This document shows positions 54,401-63,107 of a stretch of 64,000 nt of DNA, one piece after another (position 1 is the stretch's first letter; each line of letters begins with the position of its first letter). A program made the position numbers and the translations under genes. Source of the stretch: Shinella sp. XGS7 (lineage in GTDB: Bacteria; Pseudomonadota; Gammaproteobacteria; Burkholderiales; Burkholderiaceae_C); the NCBI RefSeq assembly GCF_020535565.1, contig NZ_CP084758.1, positions 1,081,501-1,145,500 on the forward strand, in the 5' to 3' direction. Below the pieces are notes generated by a model. The model had not been told where the DNA came from and did no database searches. It saw nothing but the letters and a program-made list of their open reading frames with translations.

Positions 54401-54553
54401 GGGGCCTCCTGGGCAGCGAGTGAACAACGGGGCCAGCCTAGCAGAGCCGGCTTGCCATTGATCGGCCCGGCTCGCCATTCATCCGATGGGGGTGCGGCAC
54501 CGGGCCGGAAGCTGCGCACAATCCGGCCGTCGCAACTCGCTGCCACCAAGACC

Positions 54554-56098
54554 ATGAAACGACTTGCCTGGGAGGGCGCCGCAGCATCGTCACGCCCGCC
54601 CGCGGGCCGGCGCGCGCGCCTGGCCGGCCTGCTCATCGGCGCGGCCGCCGCCCTGCTGCACGCCGCACCGGCAGCGGCCGCCGCGCCGCCCCTGCAGCTC
54701 AAGCCCTGCCGTCTGGCCGGCTTCCCCACCGAGCTGCTGTGCGGCCAGCTGCAGCGCCCGCTCAACCCCGCCGAGCCCCAGGGCCGGCAGATCACGCTGG
54801 CCCTGGCCGTGGTGCCCGCCCTGGCGCGCAACAAGCTGCCCGACCCGGTGGTCTTCCTGGCCGGCGGGCCGGGCCAGTCGGCCATCGAGCTGCTGCCCCT
54901 GCTGAGCAGCCGCATGGACCGGCTCAACCAGCGCCGCGATCTGGTCTTCGTGGATCAGCGCGGCACGGGCAAGAGCGCCTCCCTGGCCTGCCGGGACGAG
55001 CGCTATCTGCCCCTGAGCCAGCAGCTGGACCGCGAGGCCATGCTGCGGGAGCTGCAGCAGTGCCGCGACACCCTGCAGCAGCGGCCGCATGGCGATCTGC
55101 GCTTCTACAGCACCTGGATCGCCTCCCAGGATCTGGACGCGGTGCGCCAGGCCCTGGGCGTGGCGCAGTGGAATGTGATCGGCGGCAGCTATGGCACGCG
55201 CGCCGGTCTGGACTATCTGCGGCAGTTCCCGGGCGCGGTGCGCCGCGCCGTGCTGGACGGCCTGGCCCCGCCCGATGGCGTGCTGCCCCTGAGCCTGAGC
55301 CAGGACGGCTACGAGGCCCTGAACGCCCTGCTGAACGAATGCGCCGCCGAGCCCGGCTGCGCGCGCGCCTTCCCGGACCTGCGAGCCCAGTGGGAGCGGC
55401 TGCTGGCCGGCCTGCCGCGCGAGCTGAGCCTGCGCCATCCCCTGACCGGCCGCAGCGAGACCCTGCGCCTGCAGCCGGACGATGTGTTCCATCTGCTGCG
55501 CACGCCGCTCTATGTGCCCAGCCTGCGCAGCGCCCTGCCGGCGGCGATCAGCCAGGCGGCGCAGGGCCATGTCGAGGCCCTGCTGGGCCTGTCCAGCGGG
55601 GCGGGCGGCGGGCGCAGCGGCCAGCTCTCCACCGGCATGCATTTCTCGGTGATCTGCAGCGAGGACTATCCGCGCCTGGCGAGCCCCGACCCGGCCGGGC
55701 TGCGCGGCCCGGCGGCCTTCTACGCCCAGGTCTGCCGCGACTGGCCGCGCGGCGAGGTGCCGGCCGCCTTCTACACGCTGCCGCGGGCGCAAAGCCCGGT
55801 GCTGCTGCTCAGCGGTGGCGCCGACCCCGCCACCCCGCCGCGCCATGGCGAGCGGGTGCTGCAGGCCCTGGGCCCGCGGGCCCGCCATCAGCTGGTGCCC
55901 GGCGCCGGCCACGGCGTGATGGGGCTGCCCTGCATGCGCGACACCCTGGCCCGTTTCATCGAGGCCCGGACCGATGAGCAGGCCCTGGCGCTCAAGACCG
56001 ACTGCGCCGCCGGCATGCCCCTGCCGCCGGCCTTTGTGCCCCCCAATCCCGAGCTGCCGGCTTCGGCGGCCCGCCCCACCGCGGAGACGCGCCCGTGA
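54554..56098 (+). CDS. Exported alpha/beta-hydrolase, S33 tripeptidyl-aminopeptidase-like
   Basis: The 514-residue product has a signal peptide (about 1-44, AAPAAAAAPP) and an alpha/beta-hydrolase fold of the TAP/proline iminopeptidase group. It has VVFLAGGPGQSAIELLPLLS (oxyanion region), LVFVDQRGTGKSA, the nucleophile elbow GGSYGTRAGLDYL (Ser near 212), LLLSGGADPATPPRHGERVL (acid Asp) and LVPGAGHGVMGLPCM (His). It probably cleaves N-terminal residues from peptides in the periplasm. Its TGA overlaps the GTG of the ABC ATPase gene (GTGA), so peptidase and exporter form one unit. ATG 54554 is chosen; an upstream extension is a shadow. Confidence 0.91.
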   Translation: MKRLAWEGAAASSRPPAGRRARLAGLLIGAAAALLHAAPAAAAAPPLQLKPCRLAGFPTELLCGQLQRPLNPAEPQGRQITLALAVVPALARNKLPDPVVFLAGGPGQSAIELLPLLSSRMDRLNQRRDLVFVDQRGTGKSASLACRDERYLPLSQQLDREAMLRELQQCRDTLQQRPHGDLRFYSTWIASQDLDAVRQALGVAQWNVIGGSYGTRAGLDYLRQFPGAVRRAVLDGLAPPDGVLPLSLSQDGYEALNALLNECAAEPGCARAFPDLRAQWERLLAGLPRELSLRHPLTGRSETLRLQPDDVFHLLRTPLYVPSLRSALPAAISQAAQGHVEALLGLSSGAGGGRSGQLSTGMHFSVICSEDYPRLASPDPAGLRGPAAFYAQVCRDWPRGEVPAAFYTLPRAQSPVLLLSGGADPATPPRHGERVLQALGPRARHQLVPGAGHGVMGLPCMRDTLARFIEARTDEQALALKTDCAAGMPLPPAFVPPNPELPASAARPTAETRP

Positions 56099-56889
56099 TC
56101 ACCCTCGACCGCATCAGCAAGCGTTTCAAGACCGCCCCGCAGCGCCCGCCCGGCTGGGCCGGCTGGCTGGGCCGCCGCCAGGGCGGCTGGGTGGATGCCG
56201 TGCGCGAGGTCTCGCTCAGCGCGGGCGATGGGCGCATCACCGGCCTGCTGGGCGCCAACGGCGCGGGCAAGACCACCTCGCTGCGCATGCTGGCCGGCCT
56301 GTTCCGGCCGGAGACCGGTGCCATCGCGGTGGACGGCATCGATGTGCTGCGCCAGCCGCGTCAGGCCCTGGCCCGCATGGGCATCCTGGGCGATGCCCAT
56401 GGCCTGTACCCGCGGCTCACGGCGCGCGAGAACATCGTCTACTTCGGTCAGCTCCAGGGCCTGAGCGCCGCGGCCGCCAGCCACCGCGCCGAGGAACTGG
56501 CCGAGCTGCTGGAGCTGGGCGCCATCCTGGACCGGCGCGCCGAGGGCTTCAGCCAGGGCGAGCGCATGAAGACGGCCCTGGCCCGCGCCCTGGTACATGA
56601 CCCGGCCAATATCGTGCTGGACGAGCCCACCAACGGCCTGGATGTGCTGGCCACGCGCAGCCTGCGCGGCGCCCTGCGCACCCTGGCGCGCGAGCAGGGC
56701 AAGTGCATCGTTTTTTCCACCCACATCATGCAGGAGGTGGAGTACCTCTGTGACGAGGTGGTGGTGGTGGCCCAGGGCCGCTCGGTGGCCCGCGGCAGCG
56801 TGGCCGAGCTCAAGCAGCAGGCCGGCTGCGCCAACTTCGAGGATGCCTTCGTGGCCCTTGCCTTCGCCCCGGCCCGGGAGGCCGCATGA
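56095..56889 (+). CDS. ABC exporter ATPase, NatA-like
   Basis: The 264-residue ATPase starts at a GTG overlapping the upstream stop. It has Walker A GANGAGKTTS at about 53-62, a Q-loop near LGDAHGLYPRLTARENI, the signature FSQGERMK (a variant of LSGGQ), Walker B NIVLDEPTNGLD, and the H-loop STHIMQEVEYLCDEVVVVAQ. It belongs to the ABC-2/NatA type, which pairs with a NatB permease for export of sodium, drugs or polysaccharide. Its ATGA overlap with the next gene gives a tight three-gene operon with the peptidase. The substrate is not determined. Confidence 0.93.
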   Translation: MITLDRISKRFKTAPQRPPGWAGWLGRRQGGWVDAVREVSLSAGDGRITGLLGANGAGKTTSLRMLAGLFRPETGAIAVDGIDVLRQPRQALARMGILGDAHGLYPRLTARENIVYFGQLQGLSAAAASHRAEELAELLELGAILDRRAEGFSQGERMKTALARALVHDPANIVLDEPTNGLDVLATRSLRGALRTLAREQGKCIVFSTHIMQEVEYLCDEVVVVAQGRSVARGSVAELKQQAGCANFEDAFVALAFAPAREAA

Positions 56890-58049
56890 ACCAGATCCTG
56901 ATCGTCTTTCTCAAGGAGCTGCGCGAGGCCCTGCGTGACCGCCGCACCCTGTTGCGCGTCTCCCTGCCGGGCCTGCTGATGGGGCCGCTGATGCTCTTCA
57001 TGCTGTCCATGCTGGTGGCTCAGTTCGAAAAGCAGGCCGAGCAGCGCGAGATCCTGGTGGCCGGCGTGGCACAGGCGCCCACCCTGGTGAACTATCTGCA
57101 GCGCCAGAACTTCAGCGTCAAGGAGGCGCCGGCGGACTATGAGCGACAGCTGCGCGAGGCCACGCTGGGCCAGGCCGTGCTGGTGGTGCCGCAGGACTTC
57201 GAGAGCGCCCTGGCGCGCGGTGCCGAGCTGGAGCTGGAGGTGGTGACAGACAGCGCCAACACCCGGGCCAGCGCCAGCGGCGGCGGCGTGGCGCGCCTGG
57301 TGCGCGGCTTCAACGAGGAGCGCGCGCGCCTGCAGCTGATGCTGCGCGGCGTCAGCCCCGAGCTGCTGGGCCCCGTGGGTCTCACTGAGCGCGACCTGGC
57401 CAGCCCCGGCGCGCGCGCCGCGCGCATCACCGGCATCATTCCCATGTTCGTGATCATGGCCGTGCTCTATGGCGCGCTCACCGCCGCCCTGGACACCACC
57501 AGCGGCGAGCGTGAGCGCCAGAGCCTGGAGCCCCTGCTGGCCAACCCCGTGCCACACGGCGCCCTGGTGCTGGGCAAATGGCTGGCCGTGGCCCTGATGG
57601 GCGCCGTGGTGGCGGCCCTGGCCAGCTTCAGCTTTCTACCGGCCCAGCTGCTGATCAAGAGCGATGCCCTGGCCGCGCAGTTCCGCTTCGGCTGGGCGGA
57701 CGCAGCGAGCTTTGCCCTGCTGCTGCTGCCGGTGGCCGCGGCCATGGGCGCCCTGCTGATGGCGGTGGCCATACGCACCAAGACCTTCAAGGAGGCGCAG
57801 GCCAGCGCCAATCTGGTGATCATGGTCTTCAGCCTCATGCCCCTGATCGCCATCATGAACCCCGGGGCCGATGCGGCCTGGCACTACTGGCTGCCCGGCC
57901 TGGGCCAGTACCAGCAGATGATGCAGCTGCTCAAGGGCGAGACCCTGCGCCTGGACCAGTGGGGCCCGCCGCTGCTGAGCGCGGCCCTGATCATCGCGGC
58001 CGGCATGGCCTATGTGGCGCGCGCCATGCGCGCGGCGGCCAGCCGCTGA
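56886..58049 (+). CDS. ABC exporter permease, NatB-like
   Basis: The 387-residue ABC-2 permease has one N-terminal span (about 20-42), a large extracytoplasmic domain (about 43-175, QAVLVVPQDFESALARGAEL, LELEVVTDSANTRASASGGG), and five or so C-terminal spans. One of these begins IPMFVIMAVLYGALTAALDT. SGERERQSLEPLLANPVPHG follows, the conserved cytoplasmic loop of NatB proteins. It is coupled to the ATPase gene by a 4-base overlap. Just 12 bases after its stop, the base composition drops sharply into a low-GC fragment. Confidence 0.93.
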   Translation: MNQILIVFLKELREALRDRRTLLRVSLPGLLMGPLMLFMLSMLVAQFEKQAEQREILVAGVAQAPTLVNYLQRQNFSVKEAPADYERQLREATLGQAVLVVPQDFESALARGAELELEVVTDSANTRASASGGGVARLVRGFNEERARLQLMLRGVSPELLGPVGLTERDLASPGARAARITGIIPMFVIMAVLYGALTAALDTTSGERERQSLEPLLANPVPHGALVLGKWLAVALMGAVVAALASFSFLPAQLLIKSDALAAQFRFGWADAASFALLLLPVAAAMGALLMAVAIRTKTFKEAQASANLVIMVFSLMPLIAIMNPGADAAWHYWLPGLGQYQQMMQLLKGETLRLDQWGPPLLSAALIIAAGMAYVARAMRAAASR

Positions 58050-58061
58050 GCGCGGGACGGG

Positions 58062-58256
58062 GTGACCATACAAAAGAGAATCCGTAGGGCAGCCAAGCGC
58101 TCATTCTTCACTGACCTGTCTATCGGCGCACAAACCTCGTACGCCGAGTTGTTGGACATGGCTCGAAGCGTTGAGCAGGCAAAGTTCAGCTGCTTGCGTG
58201 GCTCATTCCATCGTCGACAGATCAAGGGCAAGACCTACGTCTACTTCAACTTCTGA
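58062..58256 (+). pseudogene. Probable remnant of a GSU2403-type nucleotidyltransferase-fold gene
   Basis: A 64-residue frame (start GTG) reads FFTDLSIGAQTSYAELLDMA, then RGSFHRRQIKGKTYVYFNF and a stop. This resembles the N-terminal 50-60 residues of GSU2403-family proteins (QTLYAEL, then GSFxKKTVKGRxYWY), which normally continue for a few hundred residues. No continuation is seen in the next 60 bases in any frame. G+C is about 50%, against over 65% around it. I read it as a truncated insertion remnant. A real small gene is less likely. The family match is by recall of motif, not by search. Confidence 0.5.
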
Positions 58257-58332
58257 GTCGCCCCGACTTCAGTAAACCGTGTCGCTTCAACAACATCAAA
58301 TCGGGCGCTACTAGGGTCATGGCCTCAGCAAT

Positions 58333-58875
58333 CTATGCGGCCTCGGGCATGCCCGGCAGCGCCTCGGCCACCGTCGCCAGATGGACCCGTGTGGACAGGG
58401 CATGCAGGGCGATGGCATGTAGCAAGGGACTGACCGTGGTGCAGGCATCGCTCAGCACTGTGACCTGGCGGTACAGGTCGGCTTTGCGCGAGAGCGCGGT
58501 GTGCGTCACGCAGTTCTGGGTCATCATGCCGCACAGCAGCAGCTCGTTCACCTGCAAGTTCTGCAGCGTTTCGTGAAGCGTAGTCTGCTCGAAGCTGTCG
58601 GCAAAGCGCTTGATGACGATGGGCGCGTCGGGCGCAGCATCCAGGATGTCCGCGTGGATCGCGACGCCATGAGTGTCTGCGTTGAAGAACGGCGCCAGGC
58701 CCTGGCTGCGGTCGGCGACGTGCTGAACGTGAATCACGGGCATACCCTTCTGCCTGGCACGCAGGATGGCATTGAAGACGCTCGAGAGCGTCTCTTCGGC
58801 GTTGTGCTGGGGGAAGGCGCCCCCGGGGAAATAGTCGTTCTGCAGGTCGATGACGATCAGGGCGGGCCGGTTCAT
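58333..58875 (-). CDS. Isochorismatase-family cysteine hydrolase
   Basis: From the ATG at 58875 (MNRPALIVIDLQNDYFPGGA) the protein has 180 residues. The catalytic triad is visible: Asp in VIDLQNDYFP, Lys in IVIKRFADSF (near 87), and Cys in CGMMTQNCVTHTALSRK (near 120) next to the cis-peptide position. Relatives hydrolyse isochorismate, nicotinamide or N-carbamoyl compounds; HVQHVADRSQGLAPFFNADT is close to the YcaC/cysteine-hydrolase branch. It is divergent from a GlxA-type regulator, a common pairing suggesting that regulator controls it. Its G+C is a little below the window average. Confidence 0.92.
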   Translation of the reverse strand: MNRPALIVIDLQNDYFPGGAFPQHNAEETLSSVFNAILRARQKGMPVIHVQHVADRSQGLAPFFNADTHGVAIHADILDAAPDAPIVIKRFADSFEQTTLHETLQNLQVNELLLCGMMTQNCVTHTALSRKADLYRQVTVLSDACTTVSPLLHAIALHALSTRVHLATVAEALPGMPEAA

Positions 58876-58890
58876 GCTGTTGTGCCTTTG

Positions 58891-58980
58891 TTGAATGGGT
58901 CTGAGCCTGAATTCTTTGAGCGCGACGCCGATCCGCCCATTGGCCTGAACAATGGTTTGCGGCAAGATCGGGCCATTCAA
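58891..58980. promoter_or_regulatory. Inverted repeats in the isochorismatase/GlxA-type divergent spacer
   Basis: A perfect 8-base inverted repeat flanks the spacer (TTGAATGG at 58891-58898, CCATTCAA at 58973-58980). Between them lies CCATT-N9-AATGG (58937-58955). All share CCATT/AATGG, so they may be several binding sites for one regulator. Confidence 0.4.
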
Positions 58981-58993
58981 TGTCAGGCCCTTG

Positions 58994-60016
58994 ATGACGA
59001 GAAAGAAACTTGCGGCTGGTACTGTGACGCCCCCAGCGATCCGAGTCGCCGTGCTCGCCTTCCGGGGTGTCAGCCCCTTTCATCTGGCGATTCCCGGCGT
59101 GGTGTTCGGTGAAGCCTTCGGGCCGTCACCGGCCTTCGAGGTCTTTGTGTGTGCCGCGGAGCCTCAGCCCTTGCGCACCAGCATGGGCTATGAGCTGTCG
59201 GGCCTGCGCGATCTGGCGCAAGCGGCTGCGGCCGATGTCATCGTGGTGCCCAGCTGGCGCGACGTGGAGGAACGGCCGCCCGAGCCGCTGCTCACGCTCT
59301 TGCGCCAGGCGCATGCGCGTGGTGCGGACGTGATCGGCCTGTGTCTGGGCGCTCATGTCCTGGCGGAGGCGGGCCTGCTGGCCGGCAAGCGCGCCACCAC
59401 GCACTGGGAGTACGCCAAGCGCATGGCAGAGCGCTATCCGGAAGTGGAGCTGCTGCCCGATGTGCTCTATGTCGAGGAGCCCGGCCTCATGACCTCGGCG
59501 GGCACGGCGGCCGGCATCGATGCCTGCCTGCAGTTCGTCCGCCAGCGCCTGGGCAGCAGCAAGGCAACGGAGCTGGCCCGGCGTTTGGTCGTCGCGCCGC
59601 ATCGGTCTGGCGGTCAGGCCCAGTTCATCCATCAGCCCCTACCGCTGACCCAGGGCAGCAGCCGGCTCTCACAGCTGCTGGCCGATGTGCGCACGAGCCT
59701 GCACGAGCCCCACACGCTCGACACCCTGGCCGCCGCCGCCTGCATGAGCCGGCGCCACTTCACCCGCCTGTTCCGGACCATCACCGGCACAACGGTGCAT
59801 CAGTGGTTGCTGACGGAGCGGCTTCAGCGCGCGCAGAACCTGCTGGAGCGCACCGACCAATCGATCGAGGCCGTGGCCGGGCTGGCCGGCTTCGGATCCG
59901 CCGAGTCCTTGCGGCTGCACTTTAGGCGCAGCTTCAAGACCTCACCGCAGCAATGGCGGCGGGCGTTTCAGGGGGATTTGGGCGCCGTTGCCGCGCCGAC
60001 CGCCTTGGCGAGGTAG
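58994..60016 (+). CDS. GlxA-family AraC-type regulator with DJ-1/PfpI domain
   Basis: From the ATG at 58994 (MTRKKLAAGTVTPPAIRVAV) the protein has 340 residues. It has an N-terminal DJ-1/PfpI-like domain (about 15-195, AIRVAVLAFRGVSPFHLAIP, DVIGLCLGAHVLAEAGLLAG with the Cys near 117, TTHWEYAKRMAERYPEVEL) and a C-terminal AraC helix-turn-helix pair (about 235-325, HTLDTLAAAACMSRRHFTRL, IEAVAGLAGFGSAESLRLHF, RRSFKTSPQQWRRAF). This is the GlxA architecture, in which the DJ-1 part is thought to bind a small ligand rather than to catalyse. Its 3' end overlaps the next LysR gene by 49 bases, tail to tail. The divergent isochorismatase gene is the probable target. Confidence 0.92.
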   Translation: MTRKKLAAGTVTPPAIRVAVLAFRGVSPFHLAIPGVVFGEAFGPSPAFEVFVCAAEPQPLRTSMGYELSGLRDLAQAAAADVIVVPSWRDVEERPPEPLLTLLRQAHARGADVIGLCLGAHVLAEAGLLAGKRATTHWEYAKRMAERYPEVELLPDVLYVEEPGLMTSAGTAAGIDACLQFVRQRLGSSKATELARRLVVAPHRSGGQAQFIHQPLPLTQGSSRLSQLLADVRTSLHEPHTLDTLAAAACMSRRHFTRLFRTITGTTVHQWLLTERLQRAQNLLERTDQSIEAVAGLAGFGSAESLRLHFRRSFKTSPQQWRRAFQGDLGAVAAPTALAR

Positions 60017-60903
60017 TCCACGAAGGCCCGAACCCGTGCCGAGAGGTGGCGGTTCTGGGGGTAGAGCACGTGGAAGGAGCGGGAGCGTCCCCCGGCGCCC
60101 TGCATCACCTCGATCAGCTGCCCAGCCTTCACCGCCTCGCGGGCCACGAAATGGTAGATCTGGAAGAGGCCACCGCCCGCGATGGCCCAGCCCACGCCTG
60201 CCAGCACATCTTCATGCACCCGCTGGCGGCTCTTGAAGCTGAAGTCGATGTCCTCGCCTGCCGCATTGCGGAAGATCCAGGGCATGGGCCGGCCCGTGCT
60301 GGGCAGCACGAACTGGATGAGGTCGTGCGCCGCGAGCTCCTCCAGCGTGCGCGGCTTGCCCCGGCGCCGGAAGTAGTCGGGCGCACCGAACACGCCAACG
60401 GTGGCCTCCTCCAACTTGCGCGCCACCAGGCGTGAGTCACGCGGCTCGCCCAGGCGGATGGCGAGGTCGTAGCCGTCCTCCACGAAGTCGATGTTCCGGT
60501 TCGAGACATTGAGCTCGACCTCCACACCCGGATAGGCCGCCATGAAGCCCGGCAGCAGGGGCACGAGGCGGTGGTGCCCGTAGAGCGTGCCCACGCTGAC
60601 ACGCACCAGGCCCTTGGGCTCGCTTTGCTGGCCGGTGATGGCCCGCTCCGCTTCCGCGATCTGCTCCAGCGCCTGCTGGCATTCGGCGCGGTACAGCTCA
60701 CCATCACTGGTCAGGCGCACGCTGCGGGTGGTCCGAGTGAACAGACGCACGCCCAGGCGCGTCTCCAACCGGCTGATCGAGCGGCTCACCGAGGCGGGCG
60801 TCACTCCCAGCAACTCGGCGGCAGCCGTGAAGCTGCCCAACTCGGCGGCCTTGCAGAACAACTCGATGCTGCCCAGTTGCACGGGATCGAACTGCCGCGA
60901 CAT
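59968..60903 (-). CDS. LysR-family regulator of the adjacent carbonyl-stress operon
   Basis: The 311-residue protein has an N-terminal helix-turn-helix (AELGSFTAAAELLGVTPASV, RLFTRTTRSVRLTSDGELYR) and an effector domain of the CrgA/DsdC group (GLVRVSVGTLYGHHRLVPLL, FVEDGYDLAIRLGEPRDSRL, FRNAAGEDIDFSFKSRQRV). It is divergent from the DJ-1/YqhD operon across 127 bases of AT-rich spacer, so it most likely controls it. In E. coli the equivalent YqhC is an AraC-type protein, so the regulator class differs here. The effector may be an aldehyde. Confidence 0.9.
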   Translation of the reverse strand: MSRQFDPVQLGSIELFCKAAELGSFTAAAELLGVTPASVSRSISRLETRLGVRLFTRTTRSVRLTSDGELYRAECQQALEQIAEAERAITGQQSEPKGLVRVSVGTLYGHHRLVPLLPGFMAAYPGVEVELNVSNRNIDFVEDGYDLAIRLGEPRDSRLVARKLEEATVGVFGAPDYFRRRGKPRTLEELAAHDLIQFVLPSTGRPMPWIFRNAAGEDIDFSFKSRQRVHEDVLAGVGWAIAGGGLFQIYHFVAREAVKAGQLIEVMQGAGGRSRSFHVLYPQNRHLSARVRAFVDYLAKAVGAATAPKSP

Positions 60904-61030
60904 TTATTCACCCATGTAATCAAAGAAGTTCAATTTGACCAGTTTATCCGCATAGATCGGATCAATACAGTCTCGACCCAAGGGCTGCCAAGCCTGTCCC
61001 GCCGATCAACCTGTCCGATTTCAAACTGCC

Positions 61031-61870
61031 ATGAAAACTCTGTTCAAAGTCCTGCTGTCCACCGTGGCGCTGAGCCTGTCCACCCTGGCCACGGCCGCCC
61101 CCAAGGGTGAGGTGCTGGTGCTGCTGTCCAGCGAAACCGCCTTGCCTCTGCGCGATGGCAAGACCTTCCCTTCCGGCTACTACCTCAACGAGTTCGGCGT
61201 GCCGGCCGATGCCCTGCAGCGCGCCGGCTACCGGCTGACCGTGGTCACGCCGCGTGGCAACCGCCCGCAGGCCGACCAACGCTCGGTGGACCCGCAGTAC
61301 TTCCGCGACGATGCACAGGAGATGAAGCGCATTGCCGGCGTGGTGGACCAGCTGACCCAGGCTCATCAGGTCCAGTCGCTGCCCGAGGTGATCAAGGCCG
61401 GCCTGGATCGCTACGCCGCGGTTTTCATTCCCGGTGGCCACGCGCCCATGATCGATCTGGCCAACAACCCGCTGGTGGGTCAGGTGCTGCGTCACTTCCA
61501 TGCGCAGGGCAAGCCGACCGCCGCGATCTGCCACGGCCCCATCACCCTGCTGGCCGCCCAGGACGATCCCCAGGGCTACGAACGAGCGCTGGGTGACGCA
61601 AACACGGGCCAGGCCAAGAACTGGATCTACAGCGGCTATCGCATGACCATCTTTGCCGATGCCGAGGAAGCCGTGTTCGAAGCCTCGCTCAATGGCGACA
61701 AGCTGCGCTACTACCCTGCCCGCGCCATGGCCACGGCCGGTGGCGACATGCGCTTCGCCAAGGCCTGGGAGCCGCACGTGGTCGTGGATCGCGAGCTCAT
61801 CACCGGCCAGAACCCCTTCTCGGACCAGGCGCTGGCCCAAGCGCTGATTGCGGCCCTGGCCAAGCGCTGA
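61031..61870 (+). CDS. Exported DJ-1/PfpI-family protein
   Basis: The 279-residue protein has a signal peptide (about 1-23, LSTLATAAPKG) and a DJ-1/PfpI glutamine-amidotransferase-like fold. VLVLLSSETALPLRDGKTFP opens the mature chain, FGVPADALQRAGYRLTVVTP follows, and the nucleophile elbow is AAICHGPITLLAAQ (Cys near 168). FIPGGHAPMID and DRELITGQNPFSDQALAQAL are also family features. Relatives act as glyoxalase III/HchA-type enzymes or chaperones, but an exported form is less usual. It is the first gene of the operon and is followed 43 bases later by yqhD. Confidence 0.9.
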   Translation: MKTLFKVLLSTVALSLSTLATAAPKGEVLVLLSSETALPLRDGKTFPSGYYLNEFGVPADALQRAGYRLTVVTPRGNRPQADQRSVDPQYFRDDAQEMKRIAGVVDQLTQAHQVQSLPEVIKAGLDRYAAVFIPGGHAPMIDLANNPLVGQVLRHFHAQGKPTAAICHGPITLLAAQDDPQGYERALGDANTGQAKNWIYSGYRMTIFADAEEAVFEASLNGDKLRYYPARAMATAGGDMRFAKAWEPHVVVDRELITGQNPFSDQALAQALIAALAKR

Positions 61871-61913
61871 GCGACGGCCCGCCCCCTCTCTCCACGGATC
61901 AAGCATTCCCATC

Positions 61914-63071
61914 ATGCAGAACTTCAGCTTCCACAACCCCACCGCCATCCATTTCGGCACCGGCGCGATCGCGCAGCTGAGCCAGCATGTGCCCAGCGAG
62001 GCGCGAGTGCTGCTGCTCTACGGTGGCAGCAGTGCCGAGCGCAACGGCACCCTGGCCGAGGTGCGCCAGGCCCTGCAGGGCCGCCTGGTCCAGGAGTTCG
62101 GCGGCATTGAGCCCAACCCGAGCTACGAGACCCTGATGCGCGCCGTTGAACAGGTGCGCTCGCAAGGGCTGGACTTCCTGCTGGCTGTGGGCGGTGGCTC
62201 GGTCATCGACGGCACCAAGTTCGTGGCCGCTGCGGTGCCTTACCCGCAGGACCCCTGGCACATCCTGGAGACCGGCGGAGCCGAAGTAAAGCAGGCGCTG
62301 CCCTTCGGCAGCGTGCTGACCCTGCCGGCCACCGGCTCGGAGATGAACGCCGGCTCCGTGATCACCCGACGCGCCACCCAGGCCAAGCGCGTGTTCCACA
62401 GCGCCCATGTGTTTCCGCGCTTCAGCATCCTGGACCCGGCGAAGATGGATTCGCTGCCGATCCGCCAGCTGGCCAATGGCGTGGCCGATGCCTTCACGCA
62501 TGTGATGGAGCAGTACCTGACCTACCCCGCCCAGGCCCATGTGCAGGACCGCATGGCCGAAGCCCTGCTGCAGACCCTGGTGGACATTGGCCCCCAGGTG
62601 CTGGCTACCGAGCATGACGCAGCAGCACGGGCCAGCCTGATGTGGACCGCCACCTTGGCGCTCAACGGCCTCATCGGCGCGGGCGTGCCGCAGGACTGGT
62701 CCACCCACATGATCGGCCATGAGCTGACGGCGCTTCACGACATCGACCATGCCCGCACCCTGGCCGTGGTGCTGCCGGCCAATCTGAAGGTGCGCCGCTC
62801 GGCCAAGCGCGAGAAGCTGCTGCAGTACGCCGAACGCGTGTGGCAGCTGCGCGAAGGCGCTGAAGAGGCGCGCATCGATGCCGCCATCCAGCGCACCGAG
62901 GTTTTCTTCGAGAGCCTGGGCATTCCCACCCGGCTGTCGGCCTACGCGCTGGGTGCCGATGCGGTGGAACCCGTCATCAAGCAACTCGAGGCCCATGGCC
63001 TGACCGCGCTGGGCGAGCGCCGCGATGTCACGCTGGACATCAGCCGCCAGATCCTGCAGGCCGCGCTTTGA
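61914..63071 (+). CDS. yqhD: Iron-type NADPH-dependent aldehyde reductase YqhD
   Basis: YqhD reduces short-chain and toxic aldehydes to alcohols with NADPH. The 385-residue length fits E. coli YqhD (387). Motifs are MQNFSFHNPTAIHFGTGAIA, VLLLYGGSSAERNGTLAEV, FLLAVGGGSVIDGTKFVAAA (NADP site), LTLPATGSEMNAGSVITRR, and the metal ligands in NGVADAFTHVMEQYLT and IGHELTALHDIDHARTLAV. The gene lies between two DJ-1-type genes (gaps of 43 and 36 bases), which points to an aldehyde-detoxifying operon. It is unlike ordinary alcohol dehydrogenases in specificity. Confidence 0.95.
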   Translation: MQNFSFHNPTAIHFGTGAIAQLSQHVPSEARVLLLYGGSSAERNGTLAEVRQALQGRLVQEFGGIEPNPSYETLMRAVEQVRSQGLDFLLAVGGGSVIDGTKFVAAAVPYPQDPWHILETGGAEVKQALPFGSVLTLPATGSEMNAGSVITRRATQAKRVFHSAHVFPRFSILDPAKMDSLPIRQLANGVADAFTHVMEQYLTYPAQAHVQDRMAEALLQTLVDIGPQVLATEHDAAARASLMWTATLALNGLIGAGVPQDWSTHMIGHELTALHDIDHARTLAVVLPANLKVRRSAKREKLLQYAERVWQLREGAEEARIDAAIQRTEVFFESLGIPTRLSAYALGADAVEPVIKQLEAHGLTALGERRDVTLDISRQILQAAL

Positions 63072-63107
63072 GCGTCGGCCATTCCACACACACCGAAAGA
63101 AAATTCC

